From an uncultured Lentisphaeria bacterium (GTDB lineage Bacteria; Verrucomicrobiota; Lentisphaeria; Victivallales; UBA1829): a DNA stretch of 64,000 nt. The stretch lies in the NCBI GenBank assembly GCA_905197955.1, contig CAJKAR010000022.1, positions 1 through 64,000 of the forward strand, written 5' to 3'. The notes under the pieces are model-generated. The model had not been told where the DNA came from. It saw only the letters and a list, made by a program, of their open reading frames with translations, and did not search any database. Position numbers and translations under genes: made by a program. Below are positions 44,868-54,335 of the stretch, one piece after another; the first letter of the stretch is position 1; the number at the start of each line of letters is the position of its first letter.

Positions 44868-45521
44868 ATGAAATCGGAACTTAGAAAAAAACGGGCGGAA
44901 CGATTTGCCGCAACCGACCTTTATCTGGTCATCGGACACGAATTCACAAACGGCAGGAGCATTTTTGAGGTTCTGGAGGAAGCGGCCGCCGGAGGAGTCA
45001 AAACGGTACAGCTGCGGGAGAAAAATCTCTCCGGACGGGAACTCACTCTGCTGGCGGAACAATTCCGGAAAAAATGCGATGAACTCGGTGTTCTGATGAT
45101 TATGAACGATCATGTGGATATCGCCCTCGCCTGCGGAGCCGACGGAGTCCATCTGGGACAGGATGACATGCCGCTGGAAGCCGCCAGACGCATCGCTCCC
45201 GATCTGATTCTTGGCCGTTCCACACACTCTGTGGATCAGGCTCTGGAAGCTCAGGCTCAAGGAGCCGATTATGTCAATCTCGGACCGATCTTCCCGACAC
45301 AAACCAAAAATACTCCGGTCAAACCTCTTGGCCTTGAAATTATCCGCCAGGCGGGTCCGCTCCTTTCCATTCCGTTCTCGGTCATGGGCGGAGTTAAAGA
45401 GCACAATATGCCGGAACTCTTTGCCGCAGGAGCGCGCATCATGGCCATGGTTACAGAACTCACACAGGCTCCCGATGTCAAAGCGAAAACCGTTGCCATG
45501 CGGAAATTGTGGACTATGTAA
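44868..45521 (+). CDS. thiE: thiamine-phosphate synthase
   Basis: A 217-residue TIM-barrel enzyme. GGVKTVQLREKNLSGREL (phosphate/pyrimidine site), MIMNDHVDIALACGADGVHL, GQDDMPLEAARR, GRSTHSVDQALEAQAQGADY, LGPIFPTQTK and VMGGV are the ThiE signature motifs in order. It joins HMP-PP and HET-P to give thiamine monophosphate. The ATG at 44868 was preferred over one inside the terminator at 44820. No separate promoter can be placed between the rpmB terminator and the ATG. It converges on ispD with a 6-bp gap. Confidence 0.92.
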   Translation: MKSELRKKRAERFAATDLYLVIGHEFTNGRSIFEVLEEAAAGGVKTVQLREKNLSGRELTLLAEQFRKKCDELGVLMIMNDHVDIALACGADGVHLGQDDMPLEAARRIAPDLILGRSTHSVDQALEAQAQGADYVNLGPIFPTQTKNTPVKPLGLEIIRQAGPLLSIPFSVMGGVKEHNMPELFAAGARIMAMVTELTQAPDVKAKTVAMRKLWTM

Positions 45522-45527
45522 CAGCCA

Positions 45528-46211
45528 TTACATCAGCCGTTCCGCCAGAGTCAGATCGGCGGAATGGGTGATTTTCAGATTGCAATTCTGATTCTCCACA
45601 GGGAACGCCCGGCGACCGCAGGACCACTCCACAGCGGCGGCGTCATCGGTAAAGGAGATTCCACTTTCAACGGCCCGCGATGTCGCATCCAGCAGTTCCG
45701 CGGCAAGAAAGATCTGAGGCGTCTCGACCGCCCATAATTTTCCACGGTCGAGATTTCCGGCAACCAGACATCCATCTTTATCCATCACCTTTACCGTATC
45801 CACCACCCGGTGCGCCGCCAGAGCCGCCCCATGGATCCGGCAGGCCTCAATGCAACGACGGAATAAAACGGCATCCGCCAGGGGCCGGGCGGCATCATGT
45901 ACTGCAACATATTCCATCCCTTCAGGAAGCGCCTTCAACGCCTTCAGGACAGATTCTGTCCGGGACGCACCTCCCTCGACAATCCGGATCCCCTTCTCCG
46001 GAAAATATCGTTCCACAATTTCCCTGAATTCATTCCGGAACCCCGCATTCACCGGCAGAATCATATTCCGGAAAGGCACCACCTCTCCGAACTTCCGGAT
46101 GCAATGGCAGAATACCGGCATTCCTTTCAGAAGGCACAGCAATTTGTTTCCCTGTCCGAAACGAGTGGAACTTCCTCCGGCGGGAAGGATCAAAGCGGTT
46201 GTATCATACAT
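45528..46211 (-). CDS. ispD: 2-C-methyl-D-erythritol 4-phosphate cytidylyltransferase
   Basis: A 227-residue nucleotidyltransferase. ALILPAGGSSTRFGQGNKLL is the CTP-binding loop, GGASRTESVLKAL and VAVHDAARPL the central motifs, and VETPQIF, SFTDDAAAVE and NLKIT complete the IspD signature. It makes CDP-methylerythritol in the non-mevalonate isoprenoid pathway. Only the ispD gene of the pathway is here. Some IspD-like proteins act on ribitol phosphate instead, but the motifs fit IspD. Confidence 0.9.
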   Translation of the reverse strand: MYDTTALILPAGGSSTRFGQGNKLLCLLKGMPVFCHCIRKFGEVVPFRNMILPVNAGFRNEFREIVERYFPEKGIRIVEGGASRTESVLKALKALPEGMEYVAVHDAARPLADAVLFRRCIEACRIHGAALAAHRVVDTVKVMDKDGCLVAGNLDRGKLWAVETPQIFLAAELLDATSRAVESGISFTDDAAAVEWSCGRRAFPVENQNCNLKITHSADLTLAERLM

Positions 46212-46224
46212 AAATCATCTCTGC

Positions 46225-46254
46225 AAAAAAAACGCCGAAAGAAAACTTTCGGCG
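46225..46254 (-). terminator. terminator of the LysM gene
   Basis: CGCCGAAAG-AAAA-CTTTCGGCG; on the minus strand it is followed by a T-run (plus-strand A at 46225-46232). It lies 23 bp after the LysM gene stop. Confidence 0.9.
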
Positions 46255-46277
46255 CAGAATTCCAATGGAAGCACGAA

Positions 46278-47462
46278 TCACGGCAGCTTGATTACCGATC
46301 CGGCACGCACTTTACCATCCGCCGGAATTTCCGGATTCAGCTTTTTCAGTTCGGCAACCCCGAAACCGAACTTTTTAGCAAGCTCGTCCAGAGTGGTATC
46401 CTCGTTGATTTCCGTTGTATATCCAGCGGCAGCGGTTCCGGGAAGTGCAGGAGCCACAGGTGTGGCATCCTTTGCAACGGCATCCACCGCAGCGGAGGAA
46501 GCAATCGGAGCAGAAACCGGAGCGGGTTCCGGCACGGAAACATCCTTTGCATCATCGGCAGCCGGCACCGGCGGCGGAACCACAGGAGGCTCAGCAACAG
46601 GAGCGCCTGTCGATTCCGCTGCAGCAGGAAGTGCAGGAGCCGCGGGAACTTCCGGAACAACCGTCTTGTTCTCAACAGGGGCTTCGGCCTTCTTGACCTT
46701 TGAAGAAGCGGTATTGGCAACCGGCTTCACGGCGACCTTCTGACCCGGTTTCGGAATTACGAGTTTCTGTCCAATCTGGAGAGGTTTCTCAAGACTCAGA
46801 TTGTTTGCAGCGGCAAGATCCGCGGCTTTGATGTGATAACGGGCGGCGATTCTGGAGAAGGAATCGCCTTTCCGGACGATGTATTTGCCATCGCGATCAA
46901 CCAGTTTTGCGGTTGTCTTTTTGGTTTTTGCCGCGGTTTTGCCGGAAGATTTGACAGTCTTCGCGGATTTTCCTTTCAGCGCGGAACTTTTCACTTTTTT
47001 CCCGGAAGAGGCTGGAATGACGACCTTCTGTCCGACTCTCAGTCTTGCAGGATTCAGATCCTGATTGGCCGCAGCGATCTCATCCATGGAAACCCCGTAC
47101 TCGCGGGAAAGGCTCCAGAAGGTATCCCCTTTCCGGATAACATGTGTTTTCTGAGTATCGGGCACCGGCGGAGGCACAGGAACCGAAACGGTCTTTTTCG
47201 GTTCGGTTTTCTTCGGCGTCTCAGGCTCAGGCGTCACAGTCTGGTTTTCCAGCGGGACAAAGACCGTTGTGGGCCCGACCGGCTCCTCCGGTTCCGCAGG
47301 AGTATTGGAAGGCGGCACATTTTTCTCGGCATCCGGGATGTAGGCTCCCGGCGGCAGAGGATCCTCCTCCACCGTGGCGCAACCGCCAAAGAACAACATT
47401 CCACCGACCAGCAGATGCAGAAGAGCAACTGACGAACAGATGACAAGCAGCTTACTTTTCAT
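46278..47462 (-). CDS. LysM-repeat lipoprotein
   Basis: A 394-residue protein. The ATG at 47462 has GGAGGT at 8-10 nt, and a signal peptide with lipobox LFFGGC places the lipidated Cys at about residue 28. A Pro/Glu-rich linker leads to LysM 1 (THVIRKGDTFWSLSREYGVS), a Lys-rich linker, LysM 2 (YIVRKGDSFSRIAARYHIKA), a long Ala/Pro/Val-rich spacer and LysM 3 at the C-terminus (DTTLDELAKKFGFGVAELKK). It probably binds peptidoglycan from the outer membrane. No peptidase domain is present, so a structural or scaffold role is likelier than hydrolysis. Confidence 0.85.
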   Translation of the reverse strand: MKSKLLVICSSVALLHLLVGGMLFFGGCATVEEDPLPPGAYIPDAEKNVPPSNTPAEPEEPVGPTTVFVPLENQTVTPEPETPKKTEPKKTVSVPVPPPVPDTQKTHVIRKGDTFWSLSREYGVSMDEIAAANQDLNPARLRVGQKVVIPASSGKKVKSSALKGKSAKTVKSSGKTAAKTKKTTAKLVDRDGKYIVRKGDSFSRIAARYHIKAADLAAANNLSLEKPLQIGQKLVIPKPGQKVAVKPVANTASSKVKKAEAPVENKTVVPEVPAAPALPAAAESTGAPVAEPPVVPPPVPAADDAKDVSVPEPAPVSAPIASSAAVDAVAKDATPVAPALPGTAAAGYTTEINEDTTLDELAKKFGFGVAELKKLNPEIPADGKVRAGSVIKLP

Positions 47463-47640
47463 CTCGAATAAACCTCCGTTATTGAGTATGTTAAACCTTT
47501 TTTCTGTTTTTGCATCCATGAAACCGCCATCCGGAGAAGGATCCCCCTCCCCTTTCAGCAGGGGCGCTGTTCTCTCCTCCGCACCAGAGGATTTCCCGGA
47601 TCGGAAAATCCTGCGGAAAAAGAAAAAAACCGCCTGCTAT

Positions 47641-47669
47641 ATTTTAATTTCAAAATACAATAAAAGCAA
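47641..47669 (-). promoter_or_regulatory. possible promoter of the LysM gene
   Basis: On the minus strand TTGCTT (47664-47669), 17 bp, TAAAAT (47641-47646), about 180 bp before the ATG. The long leader makes this tentative. Confidence 0.35.
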
Positions 47670-47734
47670 ATGGAATTCATGAGAAACATCACTTTTTTTT
47701 CGCGGGGAAAGATTTCCCGGAAAAGGAAGGCATC

Positions 47735-48157
47735 TCAGGCAATGATCGGAGGAGTCGCAGGTTTCTTCTTCCGTCCAGGTTTGCCGGCGGAAACCAGAAG
47801 TTTTTTCAGATTCGGCACCCGGTTGAAATCCTCGCGGGAATCGTTTTCGCTTGCAGTCAGGAGTCCGTTGTCAATCATATTGAAAACCACATCGCCGATA
47901 GAGGAACCGCTGACAAGCCCCCAGTCCTCCAGCACATCCCACGCCAGGGGACCAAACTGCTGGACCGCATATTCCGCAACGCCCTGAATCAGCTCCTCTC
48001 CGCTGACATGACGGTCCTTCCGGGACAATGATTCGCGCTGGAATTTCCGAACCGTATACGCCACAGCCTCATTCATGAATTCATAGGCGCCCTGGCGGTA
48101 ACGCACATCGCGTTCCAGTATCTTTTCGACGATTTCAATAAAATTTTCATCAGGCAT
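47735..48157 (-). CDS. Minf_1886-family protein
   Basis: A 140-residue soluble protein. ERDVRYRQGAYEFMNEAVAY, HVSGEELIQGVAEYAVQQFG and AWDVLEDWGLVSGSSIGDVV are the conserved blocks of the Minf_1886 family, known mainly from Planctomycetes, Verrucomicrobia and Lentisphaerae. It has no known function. The start is the ATG at 48157 with GGAGG 8 nt upstream. A Lys-rich tail (GKPGRKKKP) may contact nucleic acid. It has its own promoter and supports a PVC origin for the window. Confidence 0.82.
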   Translation of the reverse strand: MPDENFIEIVEKILERDVRYRQGAYEFMNEAVAYTVRKFQRESLSRKDRHVSGEELIQGVAEYAVQQFGPLAWDVLEDWGLVSGSSIGDVVFNMIDNGLLTASENDSREDFNRVPNLKKLLVSAGKPGRKKKPATPPIIA

Positions 48158-48189
48158 CTTACGGCCTCCAAATTCTATTCTTCTCCGAT

Positions 48190-48217
48190 AATATACATCC
48201 GCCGATTTCAAATACAA
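48190..48217 (-). promoter_or_regulatory. promoter of the Minf_1886 gene
   Basis: On the minus strand TTGTAT (48212-48217), 16 bp, TATATT (48190-48195), 32 bp before the ATG. Same spacer and -10 as the parE and rpmB promoters. Confidence 0.5.
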
Positions 48218-48286
48218 ATCAGATTCCTGTCCCGCCTTCCATTTCCCCTCCCGCAGGATAAAAATACACTGGGAAATCAGAGAAAA

Positions 48287-49255
48287 TCAGAATACATCCC
48301 CCACCCCGGTATCCATGACCGATTTCATATCCTCAGGAAGAGGCGCGGAAAAGGAGAGCACCCCTCCCCGGTACGGCATCTTCAGAGAATGCGCATGCAG
48401 AGCCTGACGCGGAAGAATCAGTCGGCGGCGATCCTCTTCCGTCAGGGAATCGGAGACAAAGCGGGAAAAGAACGTATCATCGAGCCCATACAGCTTGTCG
48501 CCGACCATCGGATAGCCGAGAGAACAGAGTGTGGCGCGAATCTGATGCAGACGCCCCGTCGCAGGAAGCGCCTCAACAGCGCTCAGTCCGTCCTTGCGGG
48601 CAATCAGACGGAAATCCGTTTCCGCCGTCTCCGCCTCTCCGCCGGGACACTCTTCGGTGAATCGCCGCTTCTTACGAATCTTCGATCCCGGATCCGCAGA
48701 GAGCCATCCGGACGCATGAACCGGCTCCTCCGGAAAATCCCCGTGAACAAACGCAAGATATCGTTTCCCGACCCGGTTAGCCATCAGTTCCCGCGTAAAT
48801 GCCACTGCCGCATCCCGGGTGCGGGCAACCAGCACGACACCGGAAGTCTCCCGGTCAAGACGCGTCGCAATATGAATATTCTCTCCATAACGCTCCCGCA
48901 GCAGATACCAGAGCGTGTGCTTGAAAAACGCTCCGGCTGGATGACATGGCAGATTGCCGGATTTGGAAACCGCCAGATATTCTGAAGTCTCCTCCAGAAT
49001 TTCGAACGAGGAATCGACCGCAGGCTCCTCCACCGTTTTCGGCTGAAACGCTATGACTTCCCCGGTCTGAAGACGGCGCGACGGCTTGGTCGGCTTTCCG
49101 TTCAGCAGAATCTCGCCCTCCGCAATGCTTTTCTGCCACTCGGTGCGGGAACGGTAGCTGAAGCGTTTCTGAAGATAAAAATCGAGCCGGACTCCATTGC
49201 CGTCCGGCTCGATAACGGTTTCCGCAATACGTCTGTCGGAAATCCGATCGGTCAT
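48287..49255 (-). CDS. RluA-family pseudouridine synthase
   Basis: A 322-residue protein. An N-terminal S4 RNA-binding domain ([40 protein letters not shown]) is followed by the RluA catalytic domain, with the active Asp in [15 protein letters not shown], then [10 protein letters not shown], and [20 protein letters not shown]. It turns uridine into pseudouridine in rRNA or tRNA; the target (RluC, RluD or other) cannot be told. Its ATG overlaps the ilvD stop by 4 nt on the minus strand. Confidence 0.88.
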   Translation of the reverse strand: MTDRISDRRIAETVIEPDGNGVRLDFYLQKRFSYRSRTEWQKSIAEGEILLNGKPTKPSRRLQTGEVIAFQPKTVEEPAVDSSFEILEETSEYLAVSKSGNLPCHPAGAFFKHTLWYLLRERYGENIHIATRLDRETSGVVLVARTRDAAVAFTRELMANRVGKRYLAFVHGDFPEEPVHASGWLSADPGSKIRKKRRFTEECPGGEAETAETDFRLIARKDGLSAVEALPATGRLHQIRATLCSLGYPMVGDKLYGLDDTFFSRFVSDSLTEEDRRRLILPRQALHAHSLKMPYRGGVLSFSAPLPEDMKSVMDTGVGDVF

Positions 49256-50937
49256 TTTCCGACTTTGAGCACGCCGCCGGTATCGGCGCTAGTTGCAAGA
49301 GCGGAATACTTTGCAAGATATCCGGTTTTGATCTTCGGTTCGCGCGGAACCCATTTTTTCCGGCGTTCGGCGATGACATCGTCGGCAACTTCCAGCGTGA
49401 CGGTCCGGTTCGGGATATCAATGGAAATGATGTCGCCCGGCTCCACCAGCCCGATCAGTCCGCCCGCGGCGGCCTCCGGACTGACATGTCCGATGCAGGC
49501 TCCATGCGTCGCTCCGGAGAAACGGCCGTCGGTAATCAGCGCCACCGAAGATCCAAGTCCGCGTCCCATGATGTAGCTGGTCGGCGCGAGCATCTCCTGC
49601 ATGCCGGGGCCGCCCTTCGGGCCCTCGTAGCGGATGACGACCACGTCACCTTCCTTGACTTTTCCGCCGAGAATGCCTTCGCAGGCATCTTCCTGACTTT
49701 CAAAGATCACGGCAGGCCCCTTGTGAACGAGCATCTTCGGATCGACTCCGGCGGCTTTGACCACGCATCCCTTTTCCGCAAGATTGCCGAAGAGAATGGC
49801 GAGTCCGCCGACTTTGCTGTATGCATTGTCAAGCGTATGGATGATGTCGCCATCCGGATCGGGGGCGGCGGAGAACTGTTCGGCAAGCGTTTTGCCGGAA
49901 ACGGTCGGACAGGAACCGTCGATCATGCCGGCCTTGGCAATCTCCTTAAGAATCGCCATGATGCCGCCAACCCGGTTGCAGTCCTCCACAATGTGCGCGG
50001 TTCCGCGGGAAGGCGCAAGTTTGCAGATGTTCGGAGTCTTTCTGGAAATCTCATCGAGTTTCCGGATATCGACATCCAATCCCGCCTCGTTCGCAATCGC
50101 AAGCGTATGAAGCACCGTGTTGGACGAACCGCCCATCGCCATGTCGAGCACCAGAGCGTTCTGGAAGGATGCCGCTGTAACAAAATCTTTTGCCCGCGGC
50201 GGATTTTCCATTTTCGCCATTTCAACAATGCGGAAAGCTGCTTTGCGCCAGAGTTCGATGCGTTTCGGATCATCGGCGGCGATCGTCCCGTTGCCGGGCA
50301 GAGCGATTCCGAGTGCCTCGCAGAGACAGTTCATGCTGTTGGCGGTAAACATTCCGGAACAGGAACCGGGTCCGGGACAGGCGGAACACTCAAGCTGTTC
50401 CATCTGGGCGTCATCAATCTTGTTGACCACCCGAGCGGCGACGCCTTCGAAAATGGAGTTCAAATCGGTATCGTGATTGATCCAGGGGGTTTTCCCGGCA
50501 CGCATCGGACCGCCGGACGCAAAAATGGTCGGGATATTGAGGCGCATTGCCCCCATCAGCATACCGGGAACGATCTTGTCGCAGTTCGGAATGCAGATCA
50601 TGGCGTCGAACGGATGAGCGGATCCCATGGTTTCAACACTGTCGGCAATGATCTCCCGGCTGGCGAGCGAGTACTTCATGCCGGAATGCCCCATGGCGAT
50701 ACCGTCGCAGACCGCGATGGTGTTGAATTCATACGGCACACCGCCGGCTTCGCGGATCGCATCGCAGATGATCTCGCCGACTTTCTTCAGGTGGCAGTGC
50801 CCCGGTACAATGTTCGTGTAGGAGTTGCAGACCCCGATAAAAGGTTTGCCGATATCTTCCCGTTTGATTCCCGTCGCCATCATCAGCGCCCGGTGCGGAG
50901 CTCTTTCCAGCCCCTTTTTCATGATGTCGCTGCGCAT
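49252..50937 (-). CDS. ilvD: dihydroxy-acid dehydratase
   Basis: A 561-residue protein of standard length. Fe-S cluster ligands appear in [13 protein letters not shown] (near residue 115) and [16 protein letters not shown] (near 190); the first Cys is in [13 protein letters not shown]. The C-terminus has [15 protein letters not shown] with the catalytic Ser. It dehydrates dihydroxy acids to the 2-keto acid precursors of valine, leucine and isoleucine. It is transcribed with the pseudouridine synthase gene and divergent from ffh. Confidence 0.94.
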   Translation of the reverse strand: MRSDIMKKGLERAPHRALMMATGIKREDIGKPFIGVCNSYTNIVPGHCHLKKVGEIICDAIREAGGVPYEFNTIAVCDGIAMGHSGMKYSLASREIIADSVETMGSAHPFDAMICIPNCDKIVPGMLMGAMRLNIPTIFASGGPMRAGKTPWINHDTDLNSIFEGVAARVVNKIDDAQMEQLECSACPGPGSCSGMFTANSMNCLCEALGIALPGNGTIAADDPKRIELWRKAAFRIVEMAKMENPPRAKDFVTAASFQNALVLDMAMGGSSNTVLHTLAIANEAGLDVDIRKLDEISRKTPNICKLAPSRGTAHIVEDCNRVGGIMAILKEIAKAGMIDGSCPTVSGKTLAEQFSAAPDPDGDIIHTLDNAYSKVGGLAILFGNLAEKGCVVKAAGVDPKMLVHKGPAVIFESQEDACEGILGGKVKEGDVVVIRYEGPKGGPGMQEMLAPTSYIMGRGLGSSVALITDGRFSGATHGACIGHVSPEAAAGGLIGLVEPGDIISIDIPNRTVTLEVADDVIAERRKKWVPREPKIKTGYLAKYSALATSADTGGVLKVGK

Positions 50938-50987
50938 TTATTTTCCTTTCCCATGATGATTTCTTGCAAAAAAATCACGTTTGGAGG

Positions 50988-51015
50988 TTGAATTTTCCAC
51001 GTAAACTGTCATAAT
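50988..51015 (+). promoter_or_regulatory. promoter of ffh
   Basis: TTGAAT (50988-50993), 16 bp, CATAAT (51010-51015), 93 bp before the ffh ATG. Confidence 0.5.
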
Positions 51016-51028
51016 ATGGGAATGACAG
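51006..51028. promoter_or_regulatory. inverted repeat over the ffh -10
   Basis: CTGTCAT-N9-ATGACAG, a perfect 7-bp inverted repeat that overlaps the -10 box and the expected start. The binding factor is unknown; it could affect ffh or the divergent ilvD gene. Confidence 0.5.
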
Positions 51029-51108
51029 CCGCGCGTGTCAGTTATTTCTCTGAAGAGATAATATAGCACGCCTTGCGGTATTTCCATAATGCAGGAGAAA
51101 AAATAATT

Positions 51109-52521
51109 ATGTTTAATAATCTGACAGACAAACTGCAGGAGGCGCTGCGGAAACTGCGGGGAGTCGCATCCCTCTCGGAATCCAATATTTCCGAAGCGAT
51201 GCAGGATGTCCGCACAGCCCTTCTGGAAGCCGATGTGAACCATGAAGTGGCGGAGGAGTTCATTGCCGGAGTCTCCAAAGAGTGCCTCGGGGAAAATGTG
51301 CTCAAAAGCGTCACCCCCGGCCAGATGGCAATCAAGATCGTCCACGACAAACTGGTCGAATTCATGGGCGAAGCCGAATCCCCGATCGCCTGGAACCCCA
51401 ATGCTCGGCCGAACGTCATTATGCTGGTCGGTCTGCACGGCGGAGGAAAAACGACCTCCTGCGCGAAACTAGCAGTTCAGCTCAAAAAACGCGGACGGAA
51501 AGTCATGCTCACGGCATGCGACGTCTATCGGCCCGCAGCTATCGATCAGCTCGAAATTCTCGGGAAGGAAATCGATGTTCCCGTCTACTCCGAGCGCGGC
51601 AGCATGGATGTCTGCGAAATCTCAAAAAACGCTCTGAAGCGCGCCACCGATGAAAAATGCGACTATCTCATCATCGATACCGCAGGACGACTCCAGATCG
51701 ATACCGCCATGGTTCAGGAACTGGTGCGACTTTCCCATACGATTTCGCCGGCGGAAATTCTGCTTGTCGCGGATGCCGCTCTCGGCCAGCAGGCTGTCTC
51801 GGTTGCAAGCCACTTCCACGATGCGCTCGGCATCACCGGCGTGGTCCTGACAAAACTCGACGGAGATGCCCGCGGCGGTGCGGCGCTCTCCATACGGAAA
51901 GTGACAGGCTGTCCGATCAAATTCGTCGGTGTCGGTGAAAAGGTCGAAGACTTCGAAGTGTTCCATCCGGACCGCATGGCATCCAGAATTCTCGGCATGG
52001 GCGATATCGTCTCCCTCGTCGAGAAGGCCGCGGAGGAGATCGACAAGGAAGAAGCGGAAAAACTTCAGGAAAAACTCAAAAAGAATCAGTTCGATTTCGA
52101 AGACTTCCTCGGACAGCTTCGCCAGATGTCCAAAATGGGCGGCATCGAAGCCATCCTGAAACTTCTCCCCGGCGGAAACAAACTCGCCGGAATGTCCGAA
52201 TTCGATTCCAGCCAGTTCAAGAAAATGGAAGCCATGATCTGCTCCATGAACAAAAAGGAACGGGCAAATCCCGATATCATCGACATGTCCCGCCGCCGCA
52301 GAATCGCGAAAGGCAGCGGAACCTCGCTGGAACAGGTCAGCCAGCTGATCAAACAGTTCAACAACATGCGGAAAATGATGCGGAACACGGGACTGTTCGG
52401 ACGTCTTCTCAGCGGCGGATCCGTCCCTCCCATGAGCTCCATCGGAGCAGGCGGACGGATGCCCTCCTTCTCCCGCGGCTCCAACTTCACGCCTCCAAAG
52501 AAAAAACGCAAAAAACGCTGA
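51109..52521 (+). CDS. ffh: signal recognition particle protein Ffh
   Basis: A 470-residue SRP54 GTPase. The N domain starts FNNLTDKLQEALRKLRG. The G domain has GLHGGGKTTSCAKLA (G1), DVYRPAAIDQLE, DTAGRLQID (G3) and TKLDGDARGGAALS (G4). The Met-rich M domain starts near residue 325 (FEDFLGQLRQMSKMGG), ending with a basic tail. With 4.5S RNA it targets membrane proteins to FtsY and SecYEG. The ATG at 51109 follows AGGAG; an upstream ATG at 51073 was rejected. lpxB starts 10 bp after its stop. Confidence 0.94.
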   Translation: MFNNLTDKLQEALRKLRGVASLSESNISEAMQDVRTALLEADVNHEVAEEFIAGVSKECLGENVLKSVTPGQMAIKIVHDKLVEFMGEAESPIAWNPNARPNVIMLVGLHGGGKTTSCAKLAVQLKKRGRKVMLTACDVYRPAAIDQLEILGKEIDVPVYSERGSMDVCEISKNALKRATDEKCDYLIIDTAGRLQIDTAMVQELVRLSHTISPAEILLVADAALGQQAVSVASHFHDALGITGVVLTKLDGDARGGAALSIRKVTGCPIKFVGVGEKVEDFEVFHPDRMASRILGMGDIVSLVEKAAEEIDKEEAEKLQEKLKKNQFDFEDFLGQLRQMSKMGGIEAILKLLPGGNKLAGMSEFDSSQFKKMEAMICSMNKKERANPDIIDMSRRRRIAKGSGTSLEQVSQLIKQFNNMRKMMRNTGLFGRLLSGGSVPPMSSIGAGGRMPSFSRGSNFTPPKKKRKKR

Positions 52522-52531
52522 TGGCGATATC

Positions 52532-53725
52532 ATGATACCGAAACGCAAAGAAATCTGGATCATTGCCGGAGAAGCCTCCGGCGATCTGTACGGCGCGCGC
52601 CTCGCTTCCGAGCTCAAACGACGCGCTCCCGATGCGGTCATCTCCGGAATGGGCGGCATCGAAATGCGCAAAGCCGGAGTCGAAATCCTTGTCGATTCCA
52701 GCGAACTCGGAGTCATCGGCCTGGTCGAGGTGCTGAGCAATCTCTTCAAATTCATTCATATTCTGCTCTATCTCATCCGGGAAGCGAAAAAGCGCTGTCC
52801 GGCTGCGGTCGTTCTCGTCGATTATCCCGGATTCAACATCCGCTTTGCCAAGGCCATGTGGAAGGCCGGCATTCCGGTGGTCTGGTACATCAGTCCGCAG
52901 GTCTGGGTCTGGCGCAAGGGGAACATCAAAAAGCTGGCGAAGTTCTGTCGCAAGCTGATGGTGATCTTCCCGTTCGAACCGGAGGTCTATGAAGGTTCGG
53001 GACTCGACGTGGAATTTGTGGGACATCCCCTCGTGGATATCGTCCAGGGACGCGCCGACACTTCCATTGAACGCGATCCGAATTCCATTCTTCTTCTGCC
53101 CGGCAGCCGCAAAAAAGAGATCGAATATCTTCTCGAACCGTTTCTGAAAACGGCTGTCATTCTGAAATCGCGCCATCCGCAGCTTGAATTTGTCGCCGCC
53201 GCGCCGCGGGAAAGAATCCTGCAGATGATCCGGGAAGGCATTCAGGAGTTCAAGCGGAAACATCCCGATCAGTCTCTGCCGGAAATCCAGCTTACACGCG
53301 GCAAAAACGCCTTCTGGATGCAGAGATGCACGGCGGGACTGGCCGCATCCGGAACGGTCACTGTGGAATGCGCCATTGCCGGACTGCCTCTCGTCGTCGC
53401 CTACCGTCTGAACAAGATCACATTTCTGCTGGCCCGGCTGGTCATCGGGAAGCTCTTCCGCGGATTCTTCACGATGGTGAACATCATCCTCTATCGGCGC
53501 GCCTTTGAGGAATTTCTCCAGTTTCAGGTGATTCCAGAGGATCTTGCAGACGCAATGGAACGGATTCTGCCGGGCGGAGAACGTCGAGCTGAAGTCGAAA
53601 AGGATATGAAAGAGATGGTCGAAGCGATCTCCGGCGGCGCAAGCGGAGCCGTCGCCCGAGCCGCATCGTGCGTCCTTGCCGTTGTATCCGAGCGCATGGA
53701 GCGCCAGGAGAAAAAGACGGTATGA
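52532..53725 (+). CDS. lpxB: lipid-A-disaccharide synthase
   Basis: A 397-residue GT19 glycosyltransferase. [80 protein letters not shown] and [20 protein letters not shown] are the LpxB hallmarks. It joins UDP-2,3-diacylglucosamine to lipid X at the inner membrane, so this cell makes lipid A. Its stop overlaps the macrodomain start by 4 nt. Confidence 0.94.
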   Translation: MIPKRKEIWIIAGEASGDLYGARLASELKRRAPDAVISGMGGIEMRKAGVEILVDSSELGVIGLVEVLSNLFKFIHILLYLIREAKKRCPAAVVLVDYPGFNIRFAKAMWKAGIPVVWYISPQVWVWRKGNIKKLAKFCRKLMVIFPFEPEVYEGSGLDVEFVGHPLVDIVQGRADTSIERDPNSILLLPGSRKKEIEYLLEPFLKTAVILKSRHPQLEFVAAAPRERILQMIREGIQEFKRKHPDQSLPEIQLTRGKNAFWMQRCTAGLAASGTVTVECAIAGLPLVVAYRLNKITFLLARLVIGKLFRGFFTMVNIILYRRAFEEFLQFQVIPEDLADAMERILPGGERRAEVEKDMKEMVEAISGGASGAVARAASCVLAVVSERMERQEKKTV

Positions 53726-54234
53726 AAATCGAAGTCATCCAGGGCGATATCACGAAACTGGACGTTGATGCCATTGTCAATGCAGCGAACTGTTCGCTTC
53801 TGGGCGGAGGCGGTGTCGATGGAGCCATCCATCGTGCGGCAGGCCCCGGACTTCTGGAGGAGTGCCGCAAATTCGGCGGATGCCAGACCGGAGAAGCGGT
53901 TCTCACAAATGCCTATCGCCTTCCCTGTCGTTACGTCATCCACACCCCCGGCCCCGTCTGGCACGGCGGCGCGCGCGGGGAGGCTGAAAAACTGACCGCG
54001 TGTTACCGGAACTCCCTGCTTCGCGCGGAGGAGAAAAACTGCCGCTCGATTGCATTTCCCTGCATCTCCACCGGTGTCTACGGATATCCGAAACGGGAAG
54101 CGGCGGAGCTCGCGATCCGGACCGTTCTCGACTGGAAAGGGTCCCTTCCGGAACGGGTGATCTTCTGCTGTTTTTCCGCAAGCGATGCGTCGCTCTACCG
54201 GGAACTTCTGGCAAACACGCCATCTGCTTCATGA
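53722..54234 (+). CDS. macrodomain protein, O-acetyl-ADP-ribose deacetylase-like
   Basis: A 170-residue YmdB-type macrodomain covering the whole protein. [40 protein letters not shown] and [13 protein letters not shown] are the ADP-ribose-binding loops. The catalytic Asn/Asp pair lies in [15 protein letters not shown]. It hydrolyses O-acetyl-ADP-ribose or removes ADP-ribose from proteins. The ATG at 53722 overlaps the lpxB stop, so the longer frame from 53668 was rejected. The link with lpxB is probably only co-transcription. Confidence 0.9.
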   Translation: MKIEVIQGDITKLDVDAIVNAANCSLLGGGGVDGAIHRAAGPGLLEECRKFGGCQTGEAVLTNAYRLPCRYVIHTPGPVWHGGARGEAEKLTACYRNSLLRAEEKNCRSIAFPCISTGVYGYPKREAAELAIRTVLDWKGSLPERVIFCCFSASDASLYRELLANTPSAS

Positions 54235-54335
54235 GGCAGGAAGAGCAAAACGCAGCACCATGACTCGGAAACGCGCTTGAACGAATACGAACATACAACA
54301 AGAAAAAACTGAACAACTGAATTTCCGGAGAACTT

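Noticed and set aside
44791..44868. CTGAGA before thiE as a TPP riboswitch
   Set aside because: Only this hexamer matches the THI box. The rest of the conserved aptamer is absent, and fewer than 80 nt separate rpmB from thiE, most of them terminator.
46400..46720. Ala/Ser/Gly-rich plus-strand frames opposite the LysM gene as a surface protein
   Set aside because: They mirror the Ala/Pro/Val-rich spacer of the LysM lipoprotein on the other strand.
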